A stretch of DNA of 5,782 bases from Rubritepida sp. GTDB taxonomy: Bacteria; Pseudomonadota; Alphaproteobacteria; Acetobacterales; Acetobacteraceae. The notes under the pieces were generated by a model. It was given only the letters and a program-made list of their open reading frames with translations. It was not told where the DNA came from and did no database searches. Within the stretch, counting starts at the first letter, position 1. Every line of letters begins with the position of its first letter. A program made the translations under genes and the position numbers. Below, one piece after another: positions 5,109 through 5,782 of this stretch. The DNA is taken from the NCBI GenBank assembly GCA_014376425.1, contig JACMRO010000479.1:1-5782 (forward strand), written 5' to 3'.

Positions 5109-5205
5109 CCCAGCAGGTGGTTACCGTCCGGCTAATCGCTGCTGGAGAACGTAGAAACCATGCTAACTTCAGCCTGCCACAAGATGCGGTTCAGCACCGG
5201 CAACC

Positions 5206-5210
5206 AGGAA
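5206..5210 (+). promoter_or_regulatory. Ribosome binding site of the glutamate dehydrogenase gene
   Basis: AGGAA lies eight bases before the ATG at 5219 and supports that start. The earlier ATG at 5160 is in a different frame and does not lead into this protein. Confidence 0.55.
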
Positions 5211-5218
5211 GCCCACGC

Positions 5219-5782
5219 ATGCCCGACACCCAGAGCCCCAGCCTTGCCGACCCGGTGCGCGAGGAGGTGTGGCGGCTGGCCGAGGCGGCGCTGCCGCCGG
5301 GGCTGGGCGCCAACGCGCTGTTGCGACCCCTGCTGGGCTCCATCCCGCTTGACGACCTTGCCGGCACGCCGCCCGAGGCACTGGCGGCGATGACCACGAG
5401 CCTGTTCGGCCTGGCCGCCAGCCGCCCGCCCGGCCAGGCCAGGCTGCGGGTGCTGCCCGCCGGCCGCTTCGCCCATCCGGTGCTGGAGATCGTCACCGAC
5501 GACATGCCTTTCCTGGTGGACAGCGTGCTGGCGGCCCTGGTCCGCGCTGGCCGGCCGCCGCGGCAGGTGCTGCACCCGGTGCTGGCGGTGACGCGCGACG
5601 CGCAGGGCGGCCTCGTCAGCATCGGCGAGGGCCCGTTGCGGGAGAGCATGATGCGCATCAGCTTCGCCGGCGCCGACACCGGCGGCGCGGCGACCGAGGC
5701 GCTGGTCGCCGCCACGCTGGCCGATGTGCGCGCCGCAGTGACCGACTTCCCCCCCATGCTGGCCGCGCTGCGCGCCGCGGAG
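5219..5782 (+). CDS. NAD-specific glutamate dehydrogenase, large type, N-terminal part
   Basis: The 188 residues present match the start of the very large (about 1,600-residue) bacterial NAD-dependent glutamate dehydrogenases, which oxidatively deaminate L-glutamate to 2-oxoglutarate and ammonium with NAD+ in the cytoplasm. The clearest signature is IVTDDMPFLVDSV (91-103), followed by HPVLAVTRD (119-127) and ESMMRISF (142-149), the conserved first ACT-like regulatory region of the family. The leader MPDTQSPSLADPVREEV is variable in the family. The catalytic domain lies far beyond the window. The frame is open to the last base, so the gene is cut by the window edge and not visibly broken. It is transcribed away from the oxygenase group, with its own upstream region. 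An unrelated ACT protein is unlikely given the DDMPFLVDS motif. Confidence 0.88.
   Translation, partial: MPDTQSPSLADPVREEVWRLAEAALPPGLGANALLRPLLGSIPLDDLAGTPPEALAAMTTSLFGLAASRPPGQARLRVLPAGRFAHPVLEIVTDDMPFLVDSVLAALVRAGRPPRQVLHPVLAVTRDAQGGLVSIGEGPLRESMMRISFAGADTGGAATEALVAATLADVRAAVTDFPPMLAALRAAE

Larger units (their letters stand above)
4872..5218. other. Divergent intergenic region
   Basis: These 347 bases separate the minus-strand membrane-protein group from the plus-strand glutamate dehydrogenase and should hold promoters for both. The least GC-rich part is 5100-5175. No -35/-10 pair stands out at proper spacing on either strand. A spaced inverted repeat, CCAGCAG at 5110-5116 and CTGCTGG at 5139-5145, could be an operator for the dehydrogenase gene. 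Apart from this repeat, the possible small CPDC frame at 4968-5108 and the ribosome binding sites at either end, I see nothing in it. Confidence 0.4.

Noticed and set aside
5132..5757. Minus-strand frames of 147 and 188 codons
   Set aside because: They are antisense to the glutamate dehydrogenase N-terminus, which carries the DDMPFLVDS signature.
1..5782. CRISPR array, tRNA or rRNA genes
   Set aside because: No regularly spaced short repeats and no tRNA-like or rRNA-like segments were seen on reading both strands.

Overview
The window reads as a piece of chromosome from a GC-rich alphaproteobacterium, most likely a Roseomonas-like member of the Acetobacteraceae. The basis is the very high GC content and strong GC bias at third codon positions, a short phasin of the type common in that family, a TetR-like protein whose C-terminal half resembles COQ9, and the start of a large proteobacterial NAD-dependent glutamate dehydrogenase. 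The family-level placement is inference from protein style; no rRNA or other marker gene is present.

Nearly everything up to 4871 is on the minus strand. Reading from right to left there are two gene groups. The first is a 102-residue membrane protein (4563-4871), then a JmjC/cupin-type oxygenase (3319-4530), then a small exported OmpA-like protein (2909-3322). The last two overlap by four bases (GTGA). This group ends at a roughly 160-bp element bounded by inverted repeats (2750-2909), which looks like a miniature or remnant insertion sequence and supplies the last base of the OmpA-like stop codon. After an apparently non-coding stretch (2449-2749) the second group begins: a secreted protein built of four tandem cysteine-paired repeats (1249-2448), a TetR/COQ9-like regulator overlapping it by four bases (ATGA, 629-1252), and a phasin (from 572 leftwards), which fits a polyhydroxyalkanoate storage context.

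On the right, a 347-bp divergent intergenic region (4872-5218) separates the first group from a plus-strand gene that runs off the window, the NAD-glutamate dehydrogenase N-terminus (5219-5782). A possible 46-codon ORF with a CPDC motif sits in this gap.

The oddest structure is at the left edge. Bases 1-245 form a near-perfect inverted repeat centred on base 123 (110 of 122 pairs match). The right arm is the 3' end of the phasin gene and its downstream hairpin; the left arm is a mutated mirror copy. Eleven of the twelve mismatches fall in the same codon phase (phasin second position), and all seven within the phasin-homologous part change the amino acid. The phasin frame has no stop before the window edge. 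A fold-back assembly or amplification artefact and a real inverted duplication are both possible, and the phase pattern is not simply explained by either. No complete mobile element, CRISPR array, RNA gene or convincing new defence-type system was seen.
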